Assembly (NCBI RefSeq): GCF_026339875.1
Contig: NZ_JAPEPZ010000001.1
Coordinates: 8,928,001-8,992,000 of the forward strand
Length of the DNA stretch: 64,000 nt
Source: Streptomyces sp. NBC_01571
Lineage (GTDB): Bacteria; Actinomycetota; Actinomycetes; Streptomycetales; Streptomycetaceae
Direction of reading: 5' to 3'
Part shown: positions 49,501 through 56,733 of the stretch, in pieces
Layout: each line of letters opens with the position of its first letter
Position numbering within the stretch: position 1 is the stretch's first letter
Notes under the pieces: generated by a model
The model's database searches: none
What the model was told of the DNA's origin: nothing
What the model saw: only the letters and a program-made list of their open reading frames with translations
Made by a program: the position numbers and the translations under genes

Positions 49501-49838
49501 ACTTCCCGACCGACGTCTCCCCGCTCACCCGGCAGCACCGCACCGACCCGCGCCTCGCCGAACGCTGGGACCTCGTCGCCTTCGGTACCGAACTGGGCAC
49601 CGCCTACTCCGAGTTGACCGATCCAGTGGAGCAGCGTCGGCGGCTGACCGCGCAGTCGCTGCGGGCGGCCGGGGGTGATCCCGAGGCGATGGAGCTCGAC
49701 GAGGACTTCCTCGACGCGCTCGAATACGCCATGCCGCCCACCGGTGGGCTCGGCATCGGCGTCGACCGGACGATCATGTTCCTCACGGGTCTCACGATCC
49801 GTGAGACCCTGCCGTTCCCCCTGGTGCGCCGTCGCTGA
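46560..49838 (+). CDS. lysX: LysX, bifunctional lysylphosphatidylglycerol synthase / lysyl-tRNA synthetase
   Basis: A 1092-residue fusion. The N-terminal part has about six to seven membrane helices (30-240) and then a cytosolic MprF-type transferase domain (about 250-590, [23 protein letters not shown] and [22 protein letters not shown]). Residues 620-1090 are a class II lysyl-tRNA synthetase with OB fold and motifs [22 protein letters not shown] and [19 protein letters not shown]. The protein charges tRNA with Lys and moves Lys to phosphatidylglycerol, raising membrane positive charge and resistance to cationic peptides. It may be translated from a leaderless message. A separate housekeeping LysRS is expected elsewhere. 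Confidence 0.92.
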   Translation: MSATVEARGPKGAKGPVRPSRDGFLSKVPEGYGAFFGALCALCVVLAFIEPLRRLLRPVVDLLDRLIVPVSANLAYAAFLFLLAAATAARKKVAWWLVVVYLGLLVLSDVVGLSMGLYAESLPSFVVCGTALVLLVVARREFYADSRRGAVWRALAVLVAGLAVAILLGWGLVELFPGTLPRGDRLTWAAGRVCGGLVSADSFGGRPPHQVYFFLGLFGAVALLNAAATLFRSQRLEAALHGDEEARIRSLLRAYGAHDSLGYFATRRDKAVVFSPSGKAAVTYRVEAGVCLASGDPVGDREAWPHAIDAWLDLARRYAWVPAVMGASEDGATAFVRAGLGALELGDEAILHVADFDLGGRDMRVTRQAVNRVRRTGATCRVRRHSTLTDEEMEEVVDRADAWRDTETERGFSMALDRLGDPADGNCLLVEAMDSDGRLLALLSFVPWGDDGISLDLMRRDRRAPNGVMEYMVAEVCAVAGKFGVRRVSLNFAVFRSVFEEGARIGAGPVLRLWRKLLLFFSRWWQLEALYRSNAKYHPEWYPRFLCYGDAGSLARIGMASGIAEGFVSVPSLRKLWGKGRTKARTAPVVTEGLSAPPAAGPGGGATAEAPDPTAGLPEQVRVRHRTLERLRAAGTDPYPVGVAARTHTLAEVRAGQQVTVAGRVILVRDFGGLVFAVLRDWSGDLQIALTRSRSGPALDRFRADVDLGDHLTAEGVSGAGDRGTLTVFVTDWQLTGKCLRPLPDKHRGLTDPEAKVRRRHVDLLSSPEARQVVRIRSTAVQALRQGLLDRGYLEVETPMLQQIHGGANARPFTTHINAYDLDLYLRIAPELYLKRLCVGGLEKVFEMGRTFRNEGVSHKHNPEFTMLEAYQAFADYDVMLDLARELIQGAATAAFGAPVARRAGTEYDISGPWPVRTVYGALSEALGEEVDADTRVEALHGLCDRAAVPYRADDGHGDIVLEMYERLVEAKTRLPTFYKDFPTDVSPLTRQHRTDPRLAERWDLVAFGTELGTAYSELTDPVEQRRRLTAQSLRAAGGDPEAMELDEDFLDALEYAMPPTGGLGIGVDRTIMFLTGLTIRETLPFPLVRRR

Positions 49839-49919
49839 ACTGGTCCCATCGGGTGCATTCGCGGGTCCGCACCGGTGTTTCTCAGCCGCGTCGCCCGCCC
49901 GTTGGGCGACTGATGGGTC

Positions 49920-50759
49920 ATGGAAAAGGACCAGTTGCTCCCGCGCCGCCGGGCATTGACCGCCGGCACCGCGGTCCTGGGAGTGGCGGGGGTGACGGGC
50001 ACGGCCCGCGTCCTCACCTCCGCACCGGCCGGGAGCCCGGTGCGTCCTCCGGCCGCCGGCCCGCAGGCCCGCGCGGGCCGCAAGCCGTCCGCCTACCGCC
50101 TGCTGCCCATGACGGGAGACGGCCCCGCGAGCAGCAGACCCTTGCGTCCCCCCGTCCGGCGCGAGCCGCTCCTGCACGTGTCCGGACGCGGCCGCGCCAT
50201 GGTGCTGACCTTCGACGACGGCCCCGATCCGCGCTACACCCCGACCATCCTGAAGACCCTGCGCGAGCACGACGTGCGGGCGATGTTCTTCGTCTGCGGG
50301 AGGATGGCCGCGGCCAACAAGAACCTGTTGGCCGAGATGGCCGACGACGGGCACGTCGTCGGCAACCACACCTGGACGCACCCGTTGCTGACCCAGCTCC
50401 GGCGCTCGCAGATCCGCTCCGAGATCGAGCGCACCTGCGACGTCATCGAGGACGCCTACGGTGAGCGGCCCCTGTGGTTCCGCGCGCCCTACGGTGCCTG
50501 GAACCGAGCGACCTTCCAGATCGGCGCCGACCTGGGCATGGAGCCGGTGGCGTGGACGGTCGACTCCCTCGACTGGACCACGCCCGGCACCGGGGCCATC
50601 GTCCACCGGGTGGAGCACGGCGCCGCCCCGGGCGTCATCGTGCTCTCCCACGACGCGGGCGGCGACCGCTCGCAGACCGTACGGGCGATGCGCGACTACC
50701 TGCCCCAACTCCTCGACCGCGGTTACCACTTCACCGTGCCGCGGCGGCGCTACGCCTGA
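49920..50759 (+). CDS. Secreted polysaccharide deacetylase (NodB/CE4)
   Basis: A 279-residue CE4 enzyme, probably acting on peptidoglycan or chitin-type N-acetyl groups. The N terminus LPRRRALTAGTAVLGVAGVTG looks like a Tat-type signal or anchor. The catalytic motifs are TFDDGPD (about 99), NHTWTHP (about 147), RAPYG (about 188), the W/D of WTVDSLDW and LSHDAGG (about 242). A basic Pro-rich linker joins signal and domain. The ribosome site is weak. The gene follows lysX by 81 bp. Confidence 0.9.
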   Translation: MEKDQLLPRRRALTAGTAVLGVAGVTGTARVLTSAPAGSPVRPPAAGPQARAGRKPSAYRLLPMTGDGPASSRPLRPPVRREPLLHVSGRGRAMVLTFDDGPDPRYTPTILKTLREHDVRAMFFVCGRMAAANKNLLAEMADDGHVVGNHTWTHPLLTQLRRSQIRSEIERTCDVIEDAYGERPLWFRAPYGAWNRATFQIGADLGMEPVAWTVDSLDWTTPGTGAIVHRVEHGAAPGVIVLSHDAGGDRSQTVRAMRDYLPQLLDRGYHFTVPRRRYA

Positions 50760-50882
50760 GACCGGCATACGCCGGCACGAGCCGTGCCGGGACCTGGGAC
50801 CGGTGACCGCCGACCGCCGACGGCCGGGACGAGCCAGGCCCGGCCCCGGGGCCGCCGGCGTGCCGGGACCTTCCGCCCGCCG

Positions 50883-50954
50883 CCGGCCGGTGCGTGAACC
50901 CCGGCCGGTGCGTGAACCCCGGCCGGTCCGTGGTCCCCGGCCGCTCCGTGAACC
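50883..50954. repeat. Four tandem 18-bp repeats
   Basis: Units start at 50883, 50901, 50919 and 50937. The first two are identical (CCGGCCGGTGCGTGAACC) and the others have two to four changes. They lie between the converging deacetylase and sortase genes, outside both. The period is six codons. Confidence 0.8.
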
Positions 50955-51029
50955 CCGACCGGGAATCCCGGCCGGGCCCTCGCGCCGGGTCGGCGGGCCG
51001 GAAAGCGTTCGGTGGACTCCCTGCGACGC

Positions 51030-51692
51030 TCAGCGGACGCCGGCGAGACGGGCGAACACGACGACATTGCCGTCGTAGCCGTGCTCCTCGGAGAAACCCC
51101 CTCCGCAGGTGATGACGCGCAATTCCGGGGTGCCCTTACTGCCGTACACGCGGTCACCGGGGAAGGCGCTCTTCTGGAACACCTGGATGTCGTAGACCTC
51201 GAATGTCGCGGTCCTCCCGTCCTTGCGCAGGACCTCGACCCGGTTTCCCTTCTTGAGGGCCCCGAGCGCGTAGAAGACGGCGGGGCCCCGCGCGTTGTCC
51301 ACATGGCCGACGACGACGGCGGTGCCCTTCTCGCCGGGAGAGACCGCGCCGGTGAACCAGCCCGCGAGATTCGGGTCGTCGGGGGGCGGCGCGCCGACCC
51401 AGCCGTCCGTGTCGAGACCGACCGGGACGACCGGTGCGTCGACCCGGATCGCCGGGATCCGCACCCGGTCCACCACGGAGTACGGCAGAGGAGCGGGCGC
51501 CTTCGCGAGGGTGCCGGCGGGGGTCCGGCCGTCGGCCGCTGCCGCCGCCGCGGGCTGCGGAGGGCCCACGTCGAACTCACCGGAACCGTTGCGCATCAGT
51601 GCGAGGCCGGTCAGCAGAACAAGCGCCATCACGCCCCAGGGGACCCGCTTCCTCTGCCGTTCCTCCTCTTCGGGCCATGCGGACGAAGACAT
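51030..51692 (-). CDS. Class F-type sortase
   Basis: A 220-residue membrane-anchored sortase. A short cytosolic acidic/basic start is followed by one helix (VPWGVMALVLLTGLALM, about 14-30) and a linker. The catalytic domain (about 70-220) has RIPAIRVDAPVVPVGLD at the start, His in VVVGHVDN, Cys in RVITCGGGF and the late Arg near VVVFARLAG. It would anchor a surface protein, and the divergent secreted protein at 52025 is the likely client. ATG 51692 has GAGGGGA upstream; an upstream in-frame start is less likely. Confidence 0.87.
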   Translation of the reverse strand: MSSSAWPEEEERQRKRVPWGVMALVLLTGLALMRNGSGEFDVGPPQPAAAAAADGRTPAGTLAKAPAPLPYSVVDRVRIPAIRVDAPVVPVGLDTDGWVGAPPPDDPNLAGWFTGAVSPGEKGTAVVVGHVDNARGPAVFYALGALKKGNRVEVLRKDGRTATFEVYDIQVFQKSAFPGDRVYGSKGTPELRVITCGGGFSEEHGYDGNVVVFARLAGVR

Positions 51693-51836
51693 TCGCCATC
51701 CCCTCTCGACACGGCCGTCACCGCGTCCGTCGCGCATACGAGAAAGCTAAGTGGAGCATGCCCGGCGGCCGACGGGGCACGGGCGAACAGATGGCGGAGC
51801 ACCACGGTGGTGCGCCATCCGAGTTGCCGAGTGCAG

Positions 51837-51871
51837 GATATTTCCGGCAGTCCGTGACCTGCGGCAATATC
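51837..51871. promoter_or_regulatory. AT-containing inverted repeat in the sortase/secreted-protein divergent region
   Basis: GATATTTCCGGCAG (51837-51850) and CTGCGGCAATATC (51859-51871) form an imperfect inverted repeat with six perfect outer pairs, in a notably AT-richer patch. It is a possible regulator site for either divergent gene. Confidence 0.35.
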
Positions 51872-52024
51872 TGATTATGTGTAAGTCATTCGGCGTGTCT
51901 TCTCACCAGGACGGACCATTCTCGAAATGCGGCCTCTCGCGCGGCATCTGAGGGTCTGACTGGGAGACGCTTTCTCGCCGATCGACCGGGGACGGGTCCC
52001 GGGGCGTCTTCCGCGGAGGATCAC

Positions 52025-52687
52025 ATGCGTACCATCCGTGCCCTCGCGGTCTCTGCCGCCGCGGTCGCCGCGCTGGGGTTCGCCGCCCCCGCGGCCATGG
52101 CTTCGAGCGAACCGGGCTACGGCGAACGGGGAGCCGGTGAAAGCCTGGACGACAGCGGGCGAGCGTACGACGACGCGGATCCGGGCGACTACGGACGCTT
52201 CGGCGACAGCGGGTCCTGGGACGACGAGGGCCCGGAGGACGGCTGGGGCGAGGGGAACAGCGGGAGCGGGCAGGACGACGGTCCGAGGAACATCAGGGCC
52301 AGGCCCGGTGTCGTCGTCCAGGGCGGCCCGTTGACCGTCGCGGTCGACGGCGACTCGTGCCGGAGGCCCGGCAGCGCGGTCTCGTCGCGGGCCTTCCGCA
52401 CCACCTGGCTGCGACGCTCGGGCGCCGGCACGGCCACCGCGCGCGTCTTCATCGACCGGGGCGTGCGGCCGGGGTCCTACGACATCACGGCCCGCTGCGG
52501 CGAGGACCGTACCCTGACCCGGCCGGCCGCCTTCACCGTCGTCGGCGGTGTCCGCGGTGGTCTCGGCGGCGGCACCTCCACCGGAGCGACGCCCACCGAC
52601 ATCGCGATCGGCAGCGGCCTGGTGGCCGCCGCCGTCCTCGGCGGCGGGGTCCTGTGGCTGCGTCGAAGGTCCGGCCGGCGGATCTGA
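52025..52687 (+). CDS. Secreted protein with C-terminal membrane anchor, sortase-linked
   Basis: A 220-residue protein with a Sec signal (MRTIRALAVSAAAVAALGFAAPAAMA) and a Gly/Asp/Ser-rich acidic segment (about 27-95). A beta-rich domain with two cysteines (GDSCRRPG and ITARCGEDR) follows, then a Gly-rich linker, one helix (about 194-213) and a basic tail RRRSGRRI. No LPxTG is visible; the TGATPTDIA segment sits where a sorting signal would be. It is divergent from the sortase gene, and such pairs recur in Streptomyces. ATG with GGAGG upstream. Confidence 0.75.
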   Translation: MRTIRALAVSAAAVAALGFAAPAAMASSEPGYGERGAGESLDDSGRAYDDADPGDYGRFGDSGSWDDEGPEDGWGEGNSGSGQDDGPRNIRARPGVVVQGGPLTVAVDGDSCRRPGSAVSSRAFRTTWLRRSGAGTATARVFIDRGVRPGSYDITARCGEDRTLTRPAAFTVVGGVRGGLGGGTSTGATPTDIAIGSGLVAAAVLGGGVLWLRRRSGRRI

Positions 52688-52762
52688 AAGGGGCGCACGA
52701 GGTCGTGCTCGCGGTGACGCGGACGGGAGAAGCCTCGCAGACCGTGCGGGGACTTCACGTGC

Positions 52763-52806
52763 GCGGCCGGGGGACGGACACGGTGTGTCGCCCGTCCCCC
52801 GGCCGC
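52763..52806. terminator. Strong hairpin between convergent genes
   Basis: Perfect 15-bp arms (52763-52777 and 52792-52806, GCGGCCGGGGGACGG and its complement) flank a 14-base loop that can pair further (ACAC/GTGT). It sits after the secreted-protein stop and beside the DUF4239 stop, so it probably terminates both. Confidence 0.7.
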
Positions 52807-52839
52807 ACGGTCGCTAGCGGGGTTCCTCGTGCGGTCCCG

Positions 52840-53604
52840 TCATCCCGGAAGGTGGGGGAACAGCGTCAGGAACGGCTCCGCCGAGGCCGCGATGCCCCGG
52901 CTGTAGGGCGCGTCGAAGTCCCAGATCAGGAAGAGCAGGAAGGCGATCAGGGCCGAGAAGAGCCCGGCCAGGATCAGTTCCCGCCTGGTGCGCCGGATCT
53001 GCAGCGCGAAGACCATCCCGATCGTGACGACGGCGCCGGTGATCAGCCCGAACCACACCACGCCCGGCATGGTCGCTCCGGTCGACTCCGCCCGTGAGTT
53101 GCGTGCGGTGTCGGCCGCGGTCACCTGGTCGACGAGCGGCTGGTAGGCCTGGGCCTCGAAGTCCGTCTTCGGCTGGTAGTCGGTGACGTCCGCGCGGATG
53201 CGGTCGAAGAGCCGTCCGCCCTGGGCCGTCACACGACCGTGGTCCGCCATGGTCTTCCACTCGGTGGTGACGACGTGGCCGACGTACGCGTTCACATCGC
53301 CGCGGATGCGGTCCCGCACGTCCGCCGGGTAGACCCGGACCCGCTCCGAGATCTCGTGCAGGGCCTGGGCCTCGGTCTGTACATGATCCTGGGCGGCACT
53401 GCGGGCCTCCCAGACGCCGGCGATGGCCAGCCCCAGGACGATGGCGTAGACCACGCCGATCATCATGGTCATGTACTCGATCACGTCCGGGGTCTCGGAC
53501 GGATCCTCGTCCTCGGGGGCCCGCCGGTTGCGCAGCAGCGCCACGACGAGGACCACGAGGCACGCGGCCGCCATCGCAAGGACGAGAACAAGCCAATCCG
53601 ACAA
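52840..53604 (-). CDS. DUF4239 membrane protein
   Basis: A 254-residue protein with a helix at the N terminus, one at about 45-65 and two near the C terminus (about 180-235), around a cytosolic helical middle with EARSAAQDHVQTEAQALHEISERVRVYPADVR. This pattern fits DUF4239, thought to be related to bestrophin-like proteins; function unknown. The start is the TTG at 53604, because GGAGG lies five bases upstream and the product begins MSDWLVLVLAMAAA; a TTG four codons earlier would overlap the ribosome site. The proline-rich gene lies 15 bp upstream. Confidence 0.8.
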   Translation of the reverse strand: MSDWLVLVLAMAAACLVVLVVALLRNRRAPEDEDPSETPDVIEYMTMMIGVVYAIVLGLAIAGVWEARSAAQDHVQTEAQALHEISERVRVYPADVRDRIRGDVNAYVGHVVTTEWKTMADHGRVTAQGGRLFDRIRADVTDYQPKTDFEAQAYQPLVDQVTAADTARNSRAESTGATMPGVVWFGLITGAVVTIGMVFALQIRRTRRELILAGLFSALIAFLLFLIWDFDAPYSRGIAASAEPFLTLFPHLPG

Positions 53605-53619
53605 AGTTGCCTCCAAGGG

Positions 53620-54189
53620 TCAGCGCGGACGCAGTGCCGCGACGGCGAGCACCGCGGGCACGGTGACGAGCAGGGTGAGCGAGACCAGGGACGGTCCGCT
53701 GCGGACCGCGTGCTTGTGCGCCGGTGCGCGGTACACCGGGTAGCTCACCGGGGTGGGCGACGGCCGGGGACTGGCCTTGTGCGTCGGCGTGGGCGTGGGA
53801 GTGGGCGGCGGCGGTGGTGGTGGTGGCGTGGGCCTCGGCGCCGGTGCCACGGCGGCGGGCCGCGGGGCCGGCGGCGGGGGTGGCGGAGGCGGGGGTGGTG
53901 GTGTCGGTCTGGGTCTGGGCGGAGGAGGAGGCGGTGGCGGTGGTGGCGGCGGCTTCGGGGTGGGCGTCGGCGTGGGAGTGGGCGGTGCCGGGCTGACGGT
54001 GCAGAGCCCGTCGCCGGCGACCGCCACCGCGTCCGTGCCGTCCGGTCCGACGGAGGCGTACGCGCAGGCGTCCGCGACCGCGGACGAGACCGGCGCACCG
54101 CCGAGGATCCAGGTCAGCGTCAGCAGCGCCAGTACCCGTATGACGAGGGCGGACGGGGTCCGCTGTGGTGCATGCACGACCGAGATCAT
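53620..54189 (-). CDS. Secreted proline-rich membrane-anchored protein
   Basis: A 189-residue protein with an N-terminal signal (LVIRVLALLTLTWILGGAPVSSAVADA), a short folded piece with two cysteines, then about 85 residues made mostly of Pro with Thr, Arg and Ala (PTPTPTPKPPPP and similar). A Ser/Thr region and a C-terminal helix (SLTLLVTVPAVLAVAAL) follow. The Pro-rich rod would span the cell wall. It is likely co-transcribed with the DUF4239 gene 15 bp downstream. The exact start is uncertain. Confidence 0.65.
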   Translation of the reverse strand: MISVVHAPQRTPSALVIRVLALLTLTWILGGAPVSSAVADACAYASVGPDGTDAVAVAGDGLCTVSPAPPTPTPTPTPKPPPPPPPPPPPPRPRPTPPPPPPPPPPPAPRPAAVAPAPRPTPPPPPPPPTPTPTPTHKASPRPSPTPVSYPVYRAPAHKHAVRSGPSLVSLTLLVTVPAVLAVAALRPR

Positions 54190-54401
54190 GAGGCGTGCCG
54201 TCCCCGCGCACGCCGGAGTGGCGGGGTATTGCCCCGAACGAAGGACTTGTGGACCGGGGCGGTTTGACGACCGCGCGGGAGACGGCGGCCGGCCCGGGCG
54301 CAGATGTGCGAGAAGAAGGGAACGGGAGTGTGGCGGACAACCGTACGAGGTTCCGTCGGCGGACGGTGTCACAGCGTTCCGAAAGTTTTTTGTGAGCCGG
54401 T

Positions 54402-54430
54402 TGAACACAACGGCGGCCCCCGTCCGTACC
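54402..54430 (+). promoter_or_regulatory. ECF-like promoter candidate of the SCO0930-type lipoprotein gene
   Basis: TGAACA (54402-54407) and CGTACC (54425-54430) are separated by 17 bp and lie 62 bp upstream of the start codon. This spacing and composition resemble ECF sigma promoters. The rest of the 54190-54491 spacer shows nothing distinct beyond a T-run near 54385. Confidence 0.3.
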
Positions 54431-54491
54431 TAGGGCCATGCGCGGCGCTGCAGGGCGCTGCAACCCTTATGCGAACAGTGGGAGTTACCCA

Positions 54492-55433
54492 ATGAAGACC
54501 TCCTGGCGGAGCGCCTCCCTCGTAGCGACAGCTGCGGCCGTGCTGGCGCTCACGACGGCGTGTGGTCAGGATTCGGGCACCCAGTCGACGGGCAGCCAGA
54601 ACGTGGGCGCTGCCGCGGCTGCCAACGGATACGGACAGGTCAGCAGCACCGCGACCCCGAACGGCTACGGCGCTGACCAGCAGGGTGCGGCGGCCCAGGC
54701 CGAGTCCGCCGGGCAGCTCGCCGTCGCCGAGAGCACGACGCTCGGCAAGGTGCTGACCGACAGCGCGGGATTCACCCTGTACCGCTTCGAGAAGGACACC
54801 GCCGAGCCCCCGAAGTCGAACTGTGACGGCGACTGCGCGAAGGCCTGGCCCGCCGTTCCCGCCGACGGTGCCACCGCCGCCACCGGAGTGGACAAGGCCC
54901 TGCTCGGCGAGGTCACCCGCACGGACGGCACCAAGCAGCTGACCATCGGCGGCTGGCCGATGTACCGGTACGCCAAGGACACCAAGGCCGGTGACACCAA
55001 CGGCCAGGGCGTCGGCGGCATTTGGTACGCCTCCGCCCCCGACGGCAAGAAGGCCACGCTGGCCGCCCTGCCGGGCCTGTCGACCCGCAAGGACCCCAAG
55101 CTCGGCGAGATCGTCGTCGACAAGAACGGCATGACGGTCTACCGCTTCATGAAGGACCAGGCCTGGCCGGTCTCGAAGTCCGCCTGTGTCGGCGCCTGCC
55201 TGGAGAAGTGGCCCGTCGTCGCGCCGGTCAAGGCCGCCGACACCAAGGGCGTCCAGAAGAAGGGCCTGATGGGCTTCACCCGCCCGGACGGCGCCAAGCA
55301 GATGACCGTCAACTGCTGGCCCATCTACACCTTCTCCGGTGACACGAAGGCCGGGGACACCAACGGTCAGGGCGTGGGCGGCACGTGGTACGCCGTCGCC
55401 CCCGACGGAAAGCCGGTCGGCGCGCAGAAGTAG
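54492..55433 (+). CDS. SCO0930-type lipoprotein with two secreted-repeat domains
   Basis: A 313-residue lipoprotein with lipobox LTTAC (Cys about 24). After a low-complexity linker come two copies of the COG4315-type domain: LGKVLTDSAGFTLYRFEKDT...GIWYASAPDG (about 82-190) and LGEIVVDKNGMTVYRFMKDQ...GTWYAVAPDG (about 205-306). Each has a C-x3-C motif (CDGDC, CVGAC) and the repeated KAGDTNGQGVGG. The family occurs widely with unknown function, possibly metal or redox binding. In S. coelicolor the matching gene lies beside rmdA, as here. ATG start with GGAG upstream. Confidence 0.87.
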   Translation: MKTSWRSASLVATAAAVLALTTACGQDSGTQSTGSQNVGAAAAANGYGQVSSTATPNGYGADQQGAAAQAESAGQLAVAESTTLGKVLTDSAGFTLYRFEKDTAEPPKSNCDGDCAKAWPAVPADGATAATGVDKALLGEVTRTDGTKQLTIGGWPMYRYAKDTKAGDTNGQGVGGIWYASAPDGKKATLAALPGLSTRKDPKLGEIVVDKNGMTVYRFMKDQAWPVSKSACVGACLEKWPVVAPVKAADTKGVQKKGLMGFTRPDGAKQMTVNCWPIYTFSGDTKAGDTNGQGVGGTWYAVAPDGKPVGAQK

Positions 55434-55550
55434 AGGATCATCACCTCCCCAGGGTTGGTCGTCTCGTCCGCAGAGCAACGGAACGCGGAAGGGGGAGTGG
55501 ATCAGAACTGGCAAGAGTGCCGGACGAACAGAACAGCGCGCGCGACCCCG

Positions 55551-55585
55551 GTCCGCCCCCTCCGCACCGCACGGAGGGGGCGGAC
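55551..55585. terminator. Strong GC hairpin downstream of the lipoprotein gene
   Basis: Perfect 14-bp arms GTCCGCCCCCTCCG (55551-55564) and its complement (55572-55585) with a 7-base loop, 118 bp after the stop. A very stable stem. Confidence 0.65.
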
Positions 55586-55611
55586 CGTTCGGCGTGTGCG
55601 CCGCGCCCACG

Positions 55612-55645
55612 CCGGCCGCGGCTCCGGTACCGGAGCCGCGGCCGG
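55612..55645. terminator. Perfect 34-bp palindrome followed by AATTTT
   Basis: Two 17-bp arms meet without spacer at GGTACC (half-site CCGGCCGCGGCTCCGGT). The run AGAATTTTCC follows, the best intrinsic-terminator arrangement in the window. As a cruciform-capable site it could also bind protein. Confidence 0.65.
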
Positions 55646-55920
55646 AGAATTTTCCACACCGGGGATACCCGCCACCCCGGACGGCATGACGACGCTTCGT
55701 GACCCCCGAGAACTTTTTGGAATGCTTCGCATCGATTTCGCGGTGACACTCGACGGCGTGTCCGAAGACCCCGCGCAGCGGCCGATTCGGCACATGCCCG
55801 AGGCAGTGCCGGTGAACGGACGGTCAATTTCCGTTTTGGCTCGCCCGTTTGGCGGGCGATCAGTAGCCTCAGCTCGAACACCGGATCGCCTACGTCGTCG
55901 ACTACGCCTTGGAGAGATAG
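55646..55920. other. Leader region of the methyltransferase-rmdA unit
   Basis: No gene seen. Contains a 7-bp stem TCGCCCG/CGGGCGA (55841-55847, 55853-55859) about 60 bp before the methyltransferase start; promoter presumably in this stretch. Confidence 0.35.
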
Positions 55921-56733
55921 ATGGAGCGTCCCGCCTGGGCCCCACGCAGCATTGACATCTCGGTGCCGAGCGTGTCCCGAATCTATGACTACTACCTGGG
56001 CGGTTCGCACAACTTCGAGGTCGACCGGGAAGCCGCTCGCAAGGCGATGGAGTTCCTGCCCGGACTGCCCAAGATCATGCAGGCGAACAGGGCGTTCATG
56101 CGTCGCGCCGTGCGCTTCGCGGCGGACGAGGGCATCTCGCAGTTCCTCGACATCGGCTCCGGCATTCCGACCTTCGGCAACGTCCACGAGGTCGCCCGGG
56201 CGGCCCGCCCCGGAGCCCACGTCGTGTACGTCGACCACGACCCGGTCGCCGTCGCGCACAGCCAGGCCGTCCTGCGGGACGTCGAGGACACGGACGTGGT
56301 CGCGGCCGATCTGCTCAAGCCCCAGGAGATCCTGGCGAGCGCCGAGGTGCAGCGGCTGATCGACCTGAACCGGCCGGTCGCCCTGCTGCTCGTTGCCATA
56401 CTTCACTTCGTGGAGGACGCGGACGACCCGTACGCTGCGGTGGCCGAACTGCGCGACGCGCTCGCGCCCGGCAGCCTGCTCGTCGTCACGCACGCCTCCT
56501 ACGAGGGAATTCCGCTCCCGCCCGAGCGGACCGAGGGTGCGGTCGACGTGTACAAGGACATTCGCAACCCGCTGATCATGCGCTCGCGCGAGGAGATCGC
56601 GCGGTTCTTCGAGGGGTACGACATGGTGGAACCCGGACTGGTGCCGATGCCGATCTGGCGGCCCGACACCGCGCCCGAGGACGAGGATCCCTATTCCTTC
56701 TCCGGGTTCGCGGGCGTGGGGCGCACGGCGTGA
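55921..56733 (+). CDS. SAM-dependent methyltransferase (PF04672 family)
   Basis: A 270-residue protein of a methyltransferase family abundant in Streptomyces. Typical features are PSVSRIYDYYLGGSHNFEVDREAA at the start, FLDIGSGIPTFGNVHEVA (about 79) as the SAM-binding motif I and VVYVDHDPVAVAHSQAVL as motif II. The substrate is unknown. Its stop overlaps the rmdA start by four bases (GTGA), so the two proteins are translated together. Confidence 0.88.
   Translation: MERPAWAPRSIDISVPSVSRIYDYYLGGSHNFEVDREAARKAMEFLPGLPKIMQANRAFMRRAVRFAADEGISQFLDIGSGIPTFGNVHEVARAARPGAHVVYVDHDPVAVAHSQAVLRDVEDTDVVAADLLKPQEILASAEVQRLIDLNRPVALLLVAILHFVEDADDPYAAVAELRDALAPGSLLVVTHASYEGIPLPPERTEGAVDVYKDIRNPLIMRSREEIARFFEGYDMVEPGLVPMPIWRPDTAPEDEDPYSFSGFAGVGRTA

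Noticed and set aside
51751..51951. Short plus-strand frame in the sortase/secreted-protein spacer
   Set aside because: No ribosome site, biased composition, and it overlaps the promoter region and the sortase gene.
53740..54000. Poly-proline coding stretch as a DNA repeat element
   Set aside because: The irregular GGTGG/GGCGG runs are explained by the Pro-rich region of the minus-strand membrane protein.
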